Made by a program: the position numbers and the translations under genes. Below the pieces are notes generated by a model. The model was not told the origin of the DNA and searched no databases. It was given only the letters and a program-made list of their open reading frames with translations. Positions 43,877-53,544 of a DNA stretch of 64,000 nucleotides are shown piece by piece (within the stretch, counting starts at the first letter, position 1; every line of letters begins with the position of its first letter). Source of the stretch: Hemileia vastatrix (lineage: Eukaryota; Basidiomycota; Pucciniomycetes; Pucciniales; Zaghouaniaceae); contig JASXTE010000014.1 of NCBI GenBank assembly GCA_030280995.1, positions 2,521,656 through 2,585,655 of the forward strand, read 5' to 3'.

Positions 43877-46800
43877 TTAATTTAAATGATTTACTGGGGT
43901 ATTTGGTACATATCCCAGCCAGAGTTCAAATGGTTTCTTCTCTGTTACAGAATGAGTTGTGCTGTTATAAGCAAATTCAAGGCCAGGAATTAATGTTACC
44001 CAGTCATGTGTGAATTTCTCATTGTCTTTGTATTCTAATCCAAAGGCACAATATCTTCTGATCATGTCTTCTAGAGTTTGTATCATCCTCTCAGCCAGCC
44101 CATCAGTTTGTGGATGGTGTGCTGTAGACAATTTTAATTGACAACCTGATACTTCCATCAAAGATGTCCAGAACTCTGAAGTAAATTTAGGATCTCTGTC
44201 AGAGATTATGGCTTTGGGGAACCCAGCAGTATTCATCATCTGAGTCCACCATAGTAACGCCAAGTCTTTAGCAGATACCTCTTTATGGGTAGGGATAAAC
44301 TTACACATTTTTGTTAATCTATCCACTATTACCCAGCAAGAATTGAAACTTTCTTTTCCTGCTAATGGCAAGCCAGTTACAAAATCCATGTTTATAATTT
44401 CCCATGGAGCTTTTGGCTGCTCTATTTGTTGTAACAACCCAGCTCTCTTCCCAGTTAATCTTTTAGATTTCTGACAAGAGTCACATGTTTCAATGTATTT
44501 TTGTACATCCTCTTTCATGTTTATCCACCAGGCTGTATTTTTAACTCTGGTTAATGTTTTGTTAAAGTCAAAATGACCAGCTAAGATGTCATCATGACAA
44601 GTACTCAACATTAACTCTTTCATAGAAGGTGGTATTACTATTACATTGCTTAACTTTTTCCTGCAATATATATATCCATCTTCAATTGATAGTTTACCTT
44701 TTTCCAACGCATTTTTATACTTTGGAGGCAAGGTTTTAATTAATGCACTCATGGAGGCATTTGTTGGATCATTAAGAATGGTAGATAGTTTAGACAAATC
44801 TTTATCAGATGAATAATTTTCCAATATAGTTTGCATAAACTCTTCTTCTAAATCCACTATATAAATCCCAAATATATGTATAACCTCATTTTCAGGTACA
44901 TAAGCTGGGTTGTCAGCATCATTTGGCAAAGGACTTCTGGATAATAAATCCACATTTGAATGCAATGTTCCTGCTCTGTGAGTGATTGTCATTCTTCCTC
45001 TGTACTCTTGTACAGCTAGTTGCCATCTAAACATGTGCCTATTAGGTGTTTTCATGTTTAGTAATGATTTTACTGCACTGCAATCTGTTATAAGTTCAAA
45101 CTTCTGATCTTCCAGATAGTAATGAAGTTTCTCCAAAGCCCACACCACGGCTAAACATTCTAGCTGTGTGGCACCATACCTTAATTCTGTTTTTCTTAAG
45201 GTTCTGGATATATAACAGATAAATACTTCAGATAATTTTCCATTTATTATCTGTTTCTGCTGTAAAGCAGCACCCAAACCTATGAAACTTGAATCAGTGT
45301 ACAAGATAAAAGGTAGGGTGAAATCTGGCAGTCCTAATATTGGAGCTGACATTAAACATTCCTTTAATTTATTAAAGGCGTGTTGTCTTTCATTATTCCA
45401 AATGAAAGCTTCATTCTTCCTGATTAATGTTGTTAAAGGGGCTGCAATGGATTGGTAATTTTTAATATATTGTCTATAATATCCACACATACCCAAAAAA
45501 CTTTGAACCTCTTTTACATTTTTAGGTATCCCAATGTTTTTAATTGCTGCCACTTTATTCTGGTCAACACAAATTTGTAATCCAGATACAACATGTCCAA
45601 GTACTTTCAAGGATTGAAATCCAAACTTACATTTCTTTAATGCAATAGTCATATTAATTTCATCCATTTTTTGAAAGACTCTTTTCAGGTGATTTAAATG
45701 TTCACCATATGTCTTTGAAAACACTATGATGTCATCAATATAGACCAATAACCATCCTTCAACCATTTCCTGATGAAAAACACTATCCATCAATTTTTGG
45801 AAGACTGAAGGGGCATTCTTTGGGCCAAATGGCATTCTCACATACTTATATATACCCATATGTGTGGTTATTAATAAGTAATTTTGAGAATTTCTTTCCA
45901 CAGGAATCTGGTGGTAACCCTTGTTCCCATCCAGACAGGAAATATATTTTGCTCCTTGTAAGGTAGCATGGATAGAAGCTATCCTTGGTAGAGGGTAAAT
46001 ATCATCTACTGTATATGTATTCAGAGCTCTATAATCACCGCATAATCTTGCCTTATCTTTTTCATAAGAGATTAATACTGGTGAAATGACACAATACTTA
46101 GATGTTGTGTCCACTTTTTCAACAATACCCATTTCCAATAACAATTTTATATTGTCTTCAATATCTTTCCTTTTTGCAGGAGATGCTGGGTAAGGTTTCT
46201 TTTTTAAGCTGCCAGGAATATTATCCAGATCACAGCTTAGAGAGATTTTCATCTCATGGTCTTTGACCAATCCTAGTTCATTTGAACCATGAGCAAATGC
46301 CATAGGATATGATTTAATCAATCTCAAAATATCTTCTTCTTCAATTTTTGAGAGTTGAGGACTGAAAGAGGCCTTTTGGATTTCATTTTCCAATTCACCC
46401 ACTTCATTGGTGGTTCTTCCACCTTGCAGTTGTTCTTCTCTAGGAGAAATGGCATATACTGAATTTTCAGAACATATTTTGAATTTTCTTTTACCATTTA
46501 CGCCTATGGTGAAACAACTGTTTGCAGGATCTAGTTTAATGCCAAATTTTGTCAATAAATCATTGCCAATAATAAACCAATCACTACAATTATTATTATC
46601 CATTACTACAAATTCACAAACTGCTCTAACATATCCATTATTATATTTAAAGAATACAGCAGTTTTGTATTTGCCAATTGGATTTAATACTGAACCAAAA
46701 CCCCTCCAGTTCTTTGTCTGAACAGGTTCTAGTTTTTCCTGGTACTTACTATCAAGTTTCATTAATGCATTAAGTGAAACTACACTACCTGCAGCCCCAG

Positions 46801-46957
46801 TGTCAAGAATGGCATTCATTTCTTTTCCACATATGATAATAGGTGCTCTGATAGGTGTTATTTTGTAAGTGTCATGAGATACATCTTTAATTATTTCAGC
46901 TTCCTCTATGGAAGTTAAAGATGTGTCTGTATGAGGTATAGCATCATTCAGGAACAT
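43877..46957 (-). CDS. pol: Element B pol: protease, RT, RNase H, integrase core
   Basis: 1026 codons without interruption. Protease ILDTGAAGSVVSL (residues about 50-62). RT from about residue 265: ARLCGDYRALN, AKYISCLDGNKGYHQIPV, GIYKYVRMPFGPKNAPSVFQ, catalytic YIDDIIVFS (about residue 415). RNase H FILYTDSSFIGLGAAL and LITDCSAVKSLL (residues about 550-650), DLLSRSPLP. Integrase HHCC HDDILAGHFDF...CDSCQKS; core Asp in INMDFVTGLP, Asp in IISDRDPKF, Glu in GLAERMIQTLED. All catalytic residues are present. It follows gag in the same frame after a TAG (46982-46984). Confidence 0.95.
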   Translation of the reverse strand: MFLNDAIPHTDTSLTSIEEAEIIKDVSHDTYKITPIRAPIIICGKEMNAILDTGAAGSVVSLNALMKLDSKYQEKLEPVQTKNWRGFGSVLNPIGKYKTAVFFKYNNGYVRAVCEFVVMDNNNCSDWFIIGNDLLTKFGIKLDPANSCFTIGVNGKRKFKICSENSVYAISPREEQLQGGRTTNEVGELENEIQKASFSPQLSKIEEEDILRLIKSYPMAFAHGSNELGLVKDHEMKISLSCDLDNIPGSLKKKPYPASPAKRKDIEDNIKLLLEMGIVEKVDTTSKYCVISPVLISYEKDKARLCGDYRALNTYTVDDIYPLPRIASIHATLQGAKYISCLDGNKGYHQIPVERNSQNYLLITTHMGIYKYVRMPFGPKNAPSVFQKLMDSVFHQEMVEGWLLVYIDDIIVFSKTYGEHLNHLKRVFQKMDEINMTIALKKCKFGFQSLKVLGHVVSGLQICVDQNKVAAIKNIGIPKNVKEVQSFLGMCGYYRQYIKNYQSIAAPLTTLIRKNEAFIWNNERQHAFNKLKECLMSAPILGLPDFTLPFILYTDSSFIGLGAALQQKQIINGKLSEVFICYISRTLRKTELRYGATQLECLAVVWALEKLHYYLEDQKFELITDCSAVKSLLNMKTPNRHMFRWQLAVQEYRGRMTITHRAGTLHSNVDLLSRSPLPNDADNPAYVPENEVIHIFGIYIVDLEEEFMQTILENYSSDKDLSKLSTILNDPTNASMSALIKTLPPKYKNALEKGKLSIEDGYIYCRKKLSNVIVIPPSMKELMLSTCHDDILAGHFDFNKTLTRVKNTAWWINMKEDVQKYIETCDSCQKSKRLTGKRAGLLQQIEQPKAPWEIINMDFVTGLPLAGKESFNSCWVIVDRLTKMCKFIPTHKEVSAKDLALLWWTQMMNTAGFPKAIISDRDPKFTSEFWTSLMEVSGCQLKLSTAHHPQTDGLAERMIQTLEDMIRRYCAFGLEYKDNEKFTHDWVTLIPGLEFAYNSTTHSVTEKKPFELWLGYVPNTPVNHLN

Positions 46958-46981
46958 TATATCCTGTTCTAATACAAATAT

Positions 46982-49180
46982 CTAATTTTCATCATCACTG
47001 TAAGATATGTTACTTTTGCAATCCTCACTAGATTCCACATTCTCCTCTTCATGATTACTAGGTTCAGAATTCTGTGAGGTTTCAATAACATTTATTCTCT
47101 TCTTACACGTGTGACCCTTAACCCAAGGTTCATTACATTTGTAACAAGTGTTATTTTCTTGTCTCTTAGGGACAAGGGGAGCTGAAGGTTTTTTCATTTC
47201 CACTGGTAACTTACTTGTAGTAGGTTTTACCACGTCTACACTTTGTCTGTAATTACTATACTTGGTTTCATACTTGTGGTTTAATAATATCTCATTGCAT
47301 ATATTAATGAATCCAGAGGTGTCTCTGACAGTTTCAGTTCTAGCTACAATAATGTCTCTAACTGATATAGGCAACTTGTATATTATTTTTTCTTTCCACT
47401 CTTCATAATCAATTTTTGGATCCATAGCTTTCATGATTTTTATTAAATTCATTAAGAAGACCATGGGTTTATCTCCAGCATTTGGATTATATCTGGCCCT
47501 TTCATACAGTCTTTTTTGAGTGATTCTAAATTTTGGGCCACCAAATTGCCTTTCAATTAGTGCCTTCCATTCATTCCAGGAGTAATTAATTCCCTCACTC
47601 AATACATATTCAAACCATAATAAGGCCACATCTGTAAATAAAGATATTAACTTTGAAGTGATTTCTTCATCAGGTAATTTATATGAAAATTTTAAGTTAT
47701 CAATTCTTTGTATGAATTGTTGCCAATCAGATTTTGAATCCCCGTCAAAAGAAGGGTACTGATCTAACTTAGGCCAGTTCTTTTGGCTAGTTTTAGCTTC
47801 CCTAACCTGAGGAATATTTAGTAATTCACTCACTTTAGAAAGATGATCATTAATTTCATCTTTTACTGATTTTATATTCTCAGAGCCCATGACACTATGT
47901 TCATGTTCCATCATTGGTTTATCATCAGAGTGTTTCATAAAAACTGGTATTCTTTCTACATAAGAGGTATTATCCTTTATTGTTTCAGTATTTTTCAAAA
48001 TGTTAGCTACTTCAATTTCTACTCTTTGTAACCTATCTTTTATTACAGGTACATGAGTTAAAGTATCATTTACATTTGAAAAAGACAATTTTACATGTCC
48101 CTCTATGGTGGCCATAATATTTTGAGAATGTTCTAATTTAATTTCTAAATTTTTAATCTCAGAATTTAATCTTTTGTTTTCATTGATTAATTCATTATTT
48201 GAATTCTCAATAACTTTTAACTTATTGGCTGTTGTACTCAATGATTGTGTGATGTTTAATAATACACTTTCTGTATTATTGTTGGACTCTCTAGAGAATT
48301 CTTCCAATTTTTCAATTCTTAATAATAATTTACTAATTATTTTTGATTCCATTGGATTTTCTTTCAGAAAATATTCAATTTTGTCTGTTTCCAATTCAGA
48401 AGATTCATCATCAGGGTCAATTTTTAATTCATTTGATTCCATTTTTATATTAATAGTATTTTCCTGGTGATCAATAAAACTATGTACATTGTCCTCATGT
48501 AATGACAAGTCTAACATGTTATTTTCAAATGAATAATTTTTTAAATCCTTATCAATTATATCCAATAACTCTCTATCAATTTCATTACCTATAAGTAATT
48601 CATTGTTAGGATTATATAATTGATCTTGAGAAGATGGATGACTTACCATGGTCTTATTCCATTTCCCCTGCCTCTCCTTGGCTTTCCACTGTAAGTGTGA
48701 CTGCTGGATCCCTTTTGAGGAGGACTGTTGTAGTTTTGGGCATACCAATCCCACTTCCATTTGCTTACAGTTATCTTTTGGTCCTCTTCTGGGACTGGAG
48801 GTGTTGCTGTGGTATTTGGTGCCACTGGTTGTTGATGAGACCTTATATCCACTAGAGCCTGGTTGACTTCTATAAAGCCCGGTGCCGCCCTTTTCTCCAG
48901 ATTGTTGATCTTGTCTAACATATTGTTTACTCTTATTGTTAGTGTATTCAGTAGGGTTGAGAGGGAGTGAATTTGCTCTTGTAAGGTGTTTTTGGACTTC
49001 TTTATTGACATTTGTTTTAAGAGCTTTTCCTTTTCCTCCATGGACATTGGTGGGGTGTTGTTTATTGTTACTGGTGATTCTTGACCCTCCATTTGGATGT
49101 CCTGCAACAGGTCTTTCAGCTCTAGTTCTTAAGTTATAAGGTTTTGCCTTATTACTTACAATGTCATTGTTGTCACACAT
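46982..49180 (-). CDS. gag: Element B gag
   Basis: 732 codons from ATG 49180. N-terminal roughly 190 residues are polar, low-complexity and poorly conserved against element A; another frame overlaps them. Residues about 290-420 are coiled coil (LLLRIEKLEEF, NKLKVIENSNNELINENKRL). Capsid-like core about residues 490-640 (KNWPKLDQYPSF, WFEYVLSEGINYSWNEW, ALIERQFGG). Zinc knuckle CYKCNEPWVKGHTC near residue 685. Ends YSDDEN then TAG. Length is large for gag because of the N-terminal extension; the real gag start could be farther in if the overlapping frame is used first. Confidence 0.9.
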   Translation of the reverse strand: MCDNNDIVSNKAKPYNLRTRAERPVAGHPNGGSRITSNNKQHPTNVHGGKGKALKTNVNKEVQKHLTRANSLPLNPTEYTNNKSKQYVRQDQQSGEKGGTGLYRSQPGSSGYKVSSTTSGTKYHSNTSSPRRGPKDNCKQMEVGLVCPKLQQSSSKGIQQSHLQWKAKERQGKWNKTMVSHPSSQDQLYNPNNELLIGNEIDRELLDIIDKDLKNYSFENNMLDLSLHEDNVHSFIDHQENTINIKMESNELKIDPDDESSELETDKIEYFLKENPMESKIISKLLLRIEKLEEFSRESNNNTESVLLNITQSLSTTANKLKVIENSNNELINENKRLNSEIKNLEIKLEHSQNIMATIEGHVKLSFSNVNDTLTHVPVIKDRLQRVEIEVANILKNTETIKDNTSYVERIPVFMKHSDDKPMMEHEHSVMGSENIKSVKDEINDHLSKVSELLNIPQVREAKTSQKNWPKLDQYPSFDGDSKSDWQQFIQRIDNLKFSYKLPDEEITSKLISLFTDVALLWFEYVLSEGINYSWNEWKALIERQFGGPKFRITQKRLYERARYNPNAGDKPMVFLMNLIKIMKAMDPKIDYEEWKEKIIYKLPISVRDIIVARTETVRDTSGFINICNEILLNHKYETKYSNYRQSVDVVKPTTSKLPVEMKKPSAPLVPKRQENNTCYKCNEPWVKGHTCKKRINVIETSQNSEPSNHEEENVESSEDCKSNISYSDDEN
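48643..49180 (-). CDS. Overlapping spliced ORF (159 residues) at the start of element B
   Basis: Exon 1 49160-49180 (MCDNNDI, shared with gag), intron 49102-49159, exon 2 49101-48643 in a different frame from gag. Product: MEGQESP, acidic stretch MSMEEKEKLLKQM, coiled coil KSKNTLQEQIHSLSTLL and KINNLEKRAAPGFIEVNQAL, an aromatic box DQKITVSKWKWDWYAQN and a basic Ser/Gly tail ending NGIRPW. Conserved in element A with mostly conservative changes, while the gag frame over the same bases changes freely. Inference: a small accessory protein made from spliced RNA, the unspliced RNA giving Gag-Pol. The stop TAA is itself part of a second GTAAGT. Family not recognised. Confidence 0.65.
49102..49159 (-). 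other. Predicted 58-bp intron near element B gag start
   Basis: GTAAGT...TTGCAG on minus, same place and length in element A. Splicing moves translation from the gag frame into the overlapping frame. Confidence 0.7.
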
Positions 49181-49748
49181 TTTTACGTGGAATTTTAGAG
49201 AATTGAAAGTTTAGATTTGAAAAACTTCAAAAAGGAGTTTAATCAGTATTTATTAGTACCACTGAAGACAATTTTATTGCTTACTTATTGGTATTAAGTG
49301 AATTTTTAAGTGCCAAAAGTCAAATATGCTTTTATGTGGTCACTTGATTTAACTGGTCTACAATATGTAGCCGTGTATTTATATTTAAAAAAGAAAATTT
49401 GTTAGTAAGATTCTTTCTAAATATTAAATGAATTTTACAAACCAATAAAAAGGGATTAAGAGTCCTGTAAAAAGAAAACAATTAATCAGTTTAATTGGTT
49501 ATTATCTGCAAAGATCACAAATTTAATTGGTCTATTGACAGACTCCCACTAAGAACAATTATATGTTAAATTAGTGGTAAAATTGATGATTCAATATCAC
49601 AATTTTATTATATAACAGGGCTTCTTTTTCTGAAATCACTATATAAGTGACCCCAACCTGTTGTAATTATCCAAATATTTCTATAGGGATATTATTTACG
49701 TGCACCTTCATTTGAAAATTTCACTTACAGGATTATAACAGAATTCTT

Positions 49749-49763
49749 GAGGAAAGGTCCCCA
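49749..49763 (-). promoter_or_regulatory. Primer-binding site of element B
   Basis: TGGGGACCTTTCCTC on minus, two bases after the 5' LTR; identical in element A. Confidence 0.85.
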
Positions 49764-49765
49764 AT

Positions 49766-51266
49766 TGTCAGGCTAAGGTCAAGTACAAGGACGTGAACTA
49801 GCTTGAATAGTCAGTTTTCTAGAAGATTTTAATGGTCCTATATGAATACTGTAGATTTAATCCACTAAGTTTTAAAATATAATCAAATATAAAGGTCTCA
49901 GTAATATAATTCTCACTATTCTTATATATGGCTTACAATCTTTATAGTTGGTAGAAAAATAGATTATATAAATTCAGATACTATTCAAAAGTCTTATAAA
50001 AGTACTAATTGATATGTATTGTAATTGTTTTGGTTAAATTGGTTAAATTGTAATGATAAAGAATGAAGAAATACAACCCAAAAACCTCCTCCTTTTATAC
50101 ACACTGAGTTCCCCAATGATTCCCTTGATATACCACCCAATACACAGTTAATGACGCCTCTAAACAACTAATAGACATGCCCATCAACATTCCCAGTAAC
50201 CCATGACATAATTATAAGAGTAACAACCGCCAAAATCCTGTAATAATAAGGGAAATCCATCAAAATTAAAGAAAAAGACAAAAAGAGAGTATATGCGTAT
50301 AAAACAATAATATAAAAGACTAAAGGAGACTTTTTACGGTTAATAATAGCTTAATAATAAGGGGGATTGACTGTAGAAATCATGGGGCTAATCCTGACAT
50401 TATACTACGTGAAATTCCCATTCAAAAATAACCAAAATTGACTGAGAAACCACCCAAAAACTTAAAAAAGAGCGTGAGATGTGGGGTAACTACATGCAGT
50501 TCTTGGCAGACGCTTGCACAGGTAAATCCTTGACTAAAATTAGGCGAATTTAAGCGTGGTGATGAAATAAAGTGCCAAGAGTGAGGTTATTAATGAAATT
50601 AGTGCATATAAACAAGGTCAATGCATTATTAATTAAGCTAGGACACTAAATAAGCGCCTGTCGCCTATTTTAGTGTGTTTCCCCACAGTGGGCATAGAAT
50701 GTGGGGTAATTATGGTGTGAAAAAGCTAACTTTGCTAAAAATGAAGCTATTCACACGGGAAAAAAGCAGGCAGTATGTGGCCAGTGCACAGAAGCCATTT
50801 CTGGCATAAAAAACACCAAATTTGAAAAGTGTTATTTTTATGCATTTAAATAGCCAAATCAATAGTTCTAAATGAGCCCAATTGATCTGTCAAAGCGCAA
50901 TTTTGATATTCTCAATTTTATAGCGCATATAGTCAACTTTTAAGTGAAATAAAGCGCATTTCTTGTTTTTTGCATAAAACAATGAATATAACAGCTTTAA
51001 GTGTACTTAAAAATTATGTAGCCTTATACTTAAGGTTCTTAAGATTACCCTAACATATTCCAACTTAATATTAAGTACATAAGACTTATAAAAGGTGGAT
51101 ATATGTGTGTATATAAGGTGTTATAATGGCATTTTTTGTGTATTATCATAATTTTACTTATGTATACTATTTGTGTACTCTTATTTATTATTCCCATGTA
51201 TAGTTCATGTGTTTAACATAACTTATAATTACTTTTTACTCAGTCCTGGAGATATACAGGCTGACA
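49766..51266 (-). repeat. Element B 5' LTR (right end)
   Basis: 1501-bp partner of 41625-43125; in the minus direction it is upstream of gag and would drive transcription. Confidence 0.97.
50091..50099 (-). promoter_or_regulatory. TATA box in element B 5' LTR
   Basis: TATAAAAGG on minus, about 1.17 kb into the LTR, leaving roughly 0.3 kb of R-U5. Conserved at the same place in the element A LTR (21176-21184). Confidence 0.6.
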
Positions 51267-51464
51267 GGGGGTATCAAAGTTAAAAATCTTCCATTCCAAA
51301 ATACCTCTTTTTTCTACCAAATCTACCATGATTACTTTTTTAATATATGGCATTTTGTACCCCAAAAAAACTTTTTTACTGAGAATTAATGTCAAGTTTG
51401 TGGCTTTATTTTGTGTTGTGAAATACCTTTTAAATAATTGCAAATTTTTAACTTTGATACCCCC
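51267..51464. mobile_element. 198-bp MITE with GGGGGTATCAAAG inverted repeats
   Basis: GGGGGTATCAAAGTTAAAAA at the left end and its reverse complement at the right (TTTTTAACTTTGATACCCCC, ending 51464). Flanked by TA on both sides once element B is removed (41618-41619, 51465-51466). No coding capacity. The tip GGGGGTRTCA is shared with the Harbinger element at 23696. The frames at 51240-51443 are by-products. Confidence 0.85.
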
Positions 51465-52377
51465 TATTTACTTTACTTACTTACTTACTTATTTCTTTTA
51501 CTTATTTACTTTACATACTTACTTACTTATTTTTTTTACTTATTTAATTTACTTATTTACTCATCTACTTCACTTACTTAATGAATTACTTTTTTTACTT
51601 ATTTACTTATTTACTTTATTTTTTTATTAACTTAATTACTTACTTTCTTTCCTTGCTTACTTTTTTCTTATTAATTTATTTATTTATTTAATATACTTAC
51701 TTATTTATTTATCTACTTATTTACTTATTTACTTTACTTACTTATTTATTTATTTACTTTATTTACTTTTTTACTTATTCAATTTACTTATTTACTTATG
51801 TACTTACTCACTTAGTCACTCTACTTATTTATTTATTTACTTTACTTACTTAATTATTTACTCATTTACTTTATTTACTTACTTTTTACGCATTTATTTT
51901 ACTTACTTACTTATTTACTTTACATACTTACCTATTTAATTTACTTACCTACTTACTTTACTTACTTATTTATGTTACCTATTTACTAATTTACTTTACT
52001 TACTTCCTTACTTATTTACTTACTTACTTACTTATATACTTATTTAATTATTTACTTATTTACTTTACTTTTTTACTTATTTACATATTTACTTTACTTA
52101 CTTACTTACTTAACTTCACTAACTTACTTATTTACTCACTTACTTATTTACTTTACTTACTTTCTTATTTACTTTACTTATTTACTTAACTTACTTACTT
52201 ATTTATTAATTTTCTTTATTTACTTACTTATTTATTAATTTACTTTATTTGCTTACTTTACTTACTTGCTTAATTATTGACTTATTTACTTACTTACTTA
52301 TTTACTGATTTAATTTACTAACTTACTTAATTAATTATTTACTTACTTACCTACTTATTTACTTACTTACTCTACTT
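51465..52377. repeat. (TTAC)n/(TTTA)n satellite segment
   Basis: Continuation of the tetranucleotide array after the MITE. Confidence 0.95.
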
Positions 52378-53023
52378 AGGGGATGTACCACCATGTCAGT
52401 AACACCTCACTCCATGCATACTTAACTATTACTTTGATGCATAATCTGGCACCATGTCATTTACACCTCACATTAGCTATTCATTTTGGTAAATGTTGGG
52501 TACAAATAAGTATATGTACTTACAGATACTTACTTTGTGTCATTAACTCACACCTCTCCCAGCCAATTAATTATTATTTTGTATTGCTCATCAAGATACT
52601 TAATCATAACCTTGATTCCACCACCATCTCACACATTATCTTTTTCAATTCACTATACTCACTACTCATCACCAAATTTTATCAATTTTCACTATTTTAC
52701 ACAACTGGATGCACTCTTCAAGCCTCTATCACTAAAATATGCCAAGAAACCACTAGAAAATGTGCTCTCTAAACACACATAGGAAATAATATACTCTTAT
52801 TATTTCTTATCAAGTTATTAATTGAGAGAATTCAATGGCATGCATAAAAAACTAGCAGTAAAAGTCTACCTAATGACTGCCAAAGTCCCAGGATTGAATA
52901 TTAATTTTAATGAGTGATTAGCAAAAGATACCACATAGGGCAGTTGAATATTGAAATTTATTATGAAATGACCTAGAAAAAAAGGACATATGCCCTTTCT
53001 TTTCTTCTTACTTACTTACTTAT
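52378..53023. other. Unassigned segment inserted in the satellite
   Basis: Non-repetitive sequence beginning AGGGGATGTACCACCATG and ending near GGACATATGCCC before TTAC repeats resume (about 53000-53023). Possibly a small transposon with weak inverted ends (GGGGATGTACC / GGGCATATGTCC). Frames at 52383-52782 have no recognisable protein. Confidence 0.4.
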
Positions 53024-53062
53024 TGTAGCATGGTGTTAGTCTGTAGAGCTCCAGAAAGATCT
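53024..53062 (-). repeat. Partial copia-type LTR
   Basis: TGTAGCATGGTGTTAGTCTG resembles the LTR start at 53085 (TGTAGCACAATGTCAGCCTG) but breaks off after about 40 bases. A truncated relative lying next to the complete LTR. Confidence 0.6.
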
Positions 53063-53084
53063 TAAAAGTATTTTATTGCTTACC

Positions 53085-53201
53085 TGTAGCACAATGTCAG
53101 CCTGTAGAACTCTGGAATGAACCTCAGAACAAGAGATGCCATGACTACAGAATATATACATTTACACACATAACTAAGTACATAGTCCTAGTGACTTAAC
53201 A
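53085..53201 (-). repeat. Copia 3' LTR (117 bp)
   Basis: Pairs with 58341-58457 over its full length with about 15% differences by eye; the short length is unusual but fits small copia LTRs. Confidence 0.85.
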
Positions 53202-53202
53202 T

Positions 53203-53210
53203 CCCCCCCA
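53203..53210 (-). promoter_or_regulatory. Copia polypurine tract
   Basis: On minus, AAGTGGGGGGGAT abuts the 3' LTR start TGTTAAG. Confidence 0.7.
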
Positions 53211-53299
53211 CTTAGTTATGAACAAAATACTGATATCCCCCCATGTAAATATAACCTGCTCCCAAATGAAACAAAAGTGAAATAAAGTGAAATTAGAAA

Positions 53300-53519
53300 A
53301 GAAGAAAATAAAATAAAATAAAATAAAATAAAATAAAATAAAATAAAAGAAAAGAAAAGAAAAGAAAAGAAAAGAAAAGAAAAGAAAAGAAAAGAAAAGA
53401 AAAGAAAAGAAAAGAAAAGAAAAGAAAAGAAAAGAAAAGAAAAGAAAAGAAAAGAAAAGAAAAGAAAAGAAAAGAAAAGAAAAGAAAAGAAAAGAAAAGA
53501 AAAGAAAAGAAAAGAGAAA
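53300..53519. repeat. (AAAAT)n then (AAAAG)n pentanucleotide array inside copia
   Basis: About 9 AAAAT units followed by about 34 AAAAG units on +. It lies between the copia RNase H end and the polypurine tract; the Phe/Leu/Ser reading on minus is not a gene. Confidence 0.95.
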
Positions 53520-53544
53520 ATATAAATATAACCCATCACCTCAC

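Larger units (their letters stand above)
41625..51266 (-). mobile_element. Element B: chromovirus, 9642 bp, near-intact
   Basis: LTRs 41625-43125 and 49766-51266 (1501 bp each, about 14 visible differences, near 0.9%), perfect GGGGG duplication (41620-41624, 51267-51271). Reads on minus: 5' LTR, primer-binding site, gag, pol, polypurine tract, 3' LTR. Same family as element A but much better preserved: gag and pol are open except for one stop between them and one before the chromodomain arm. Confidence 0.97.

Noticed and set aside
53216..53539. 107-codon minus-strand frame (FLFFS repeats)
   Set aside because: Translation of the AAAAG/AAAAT array.
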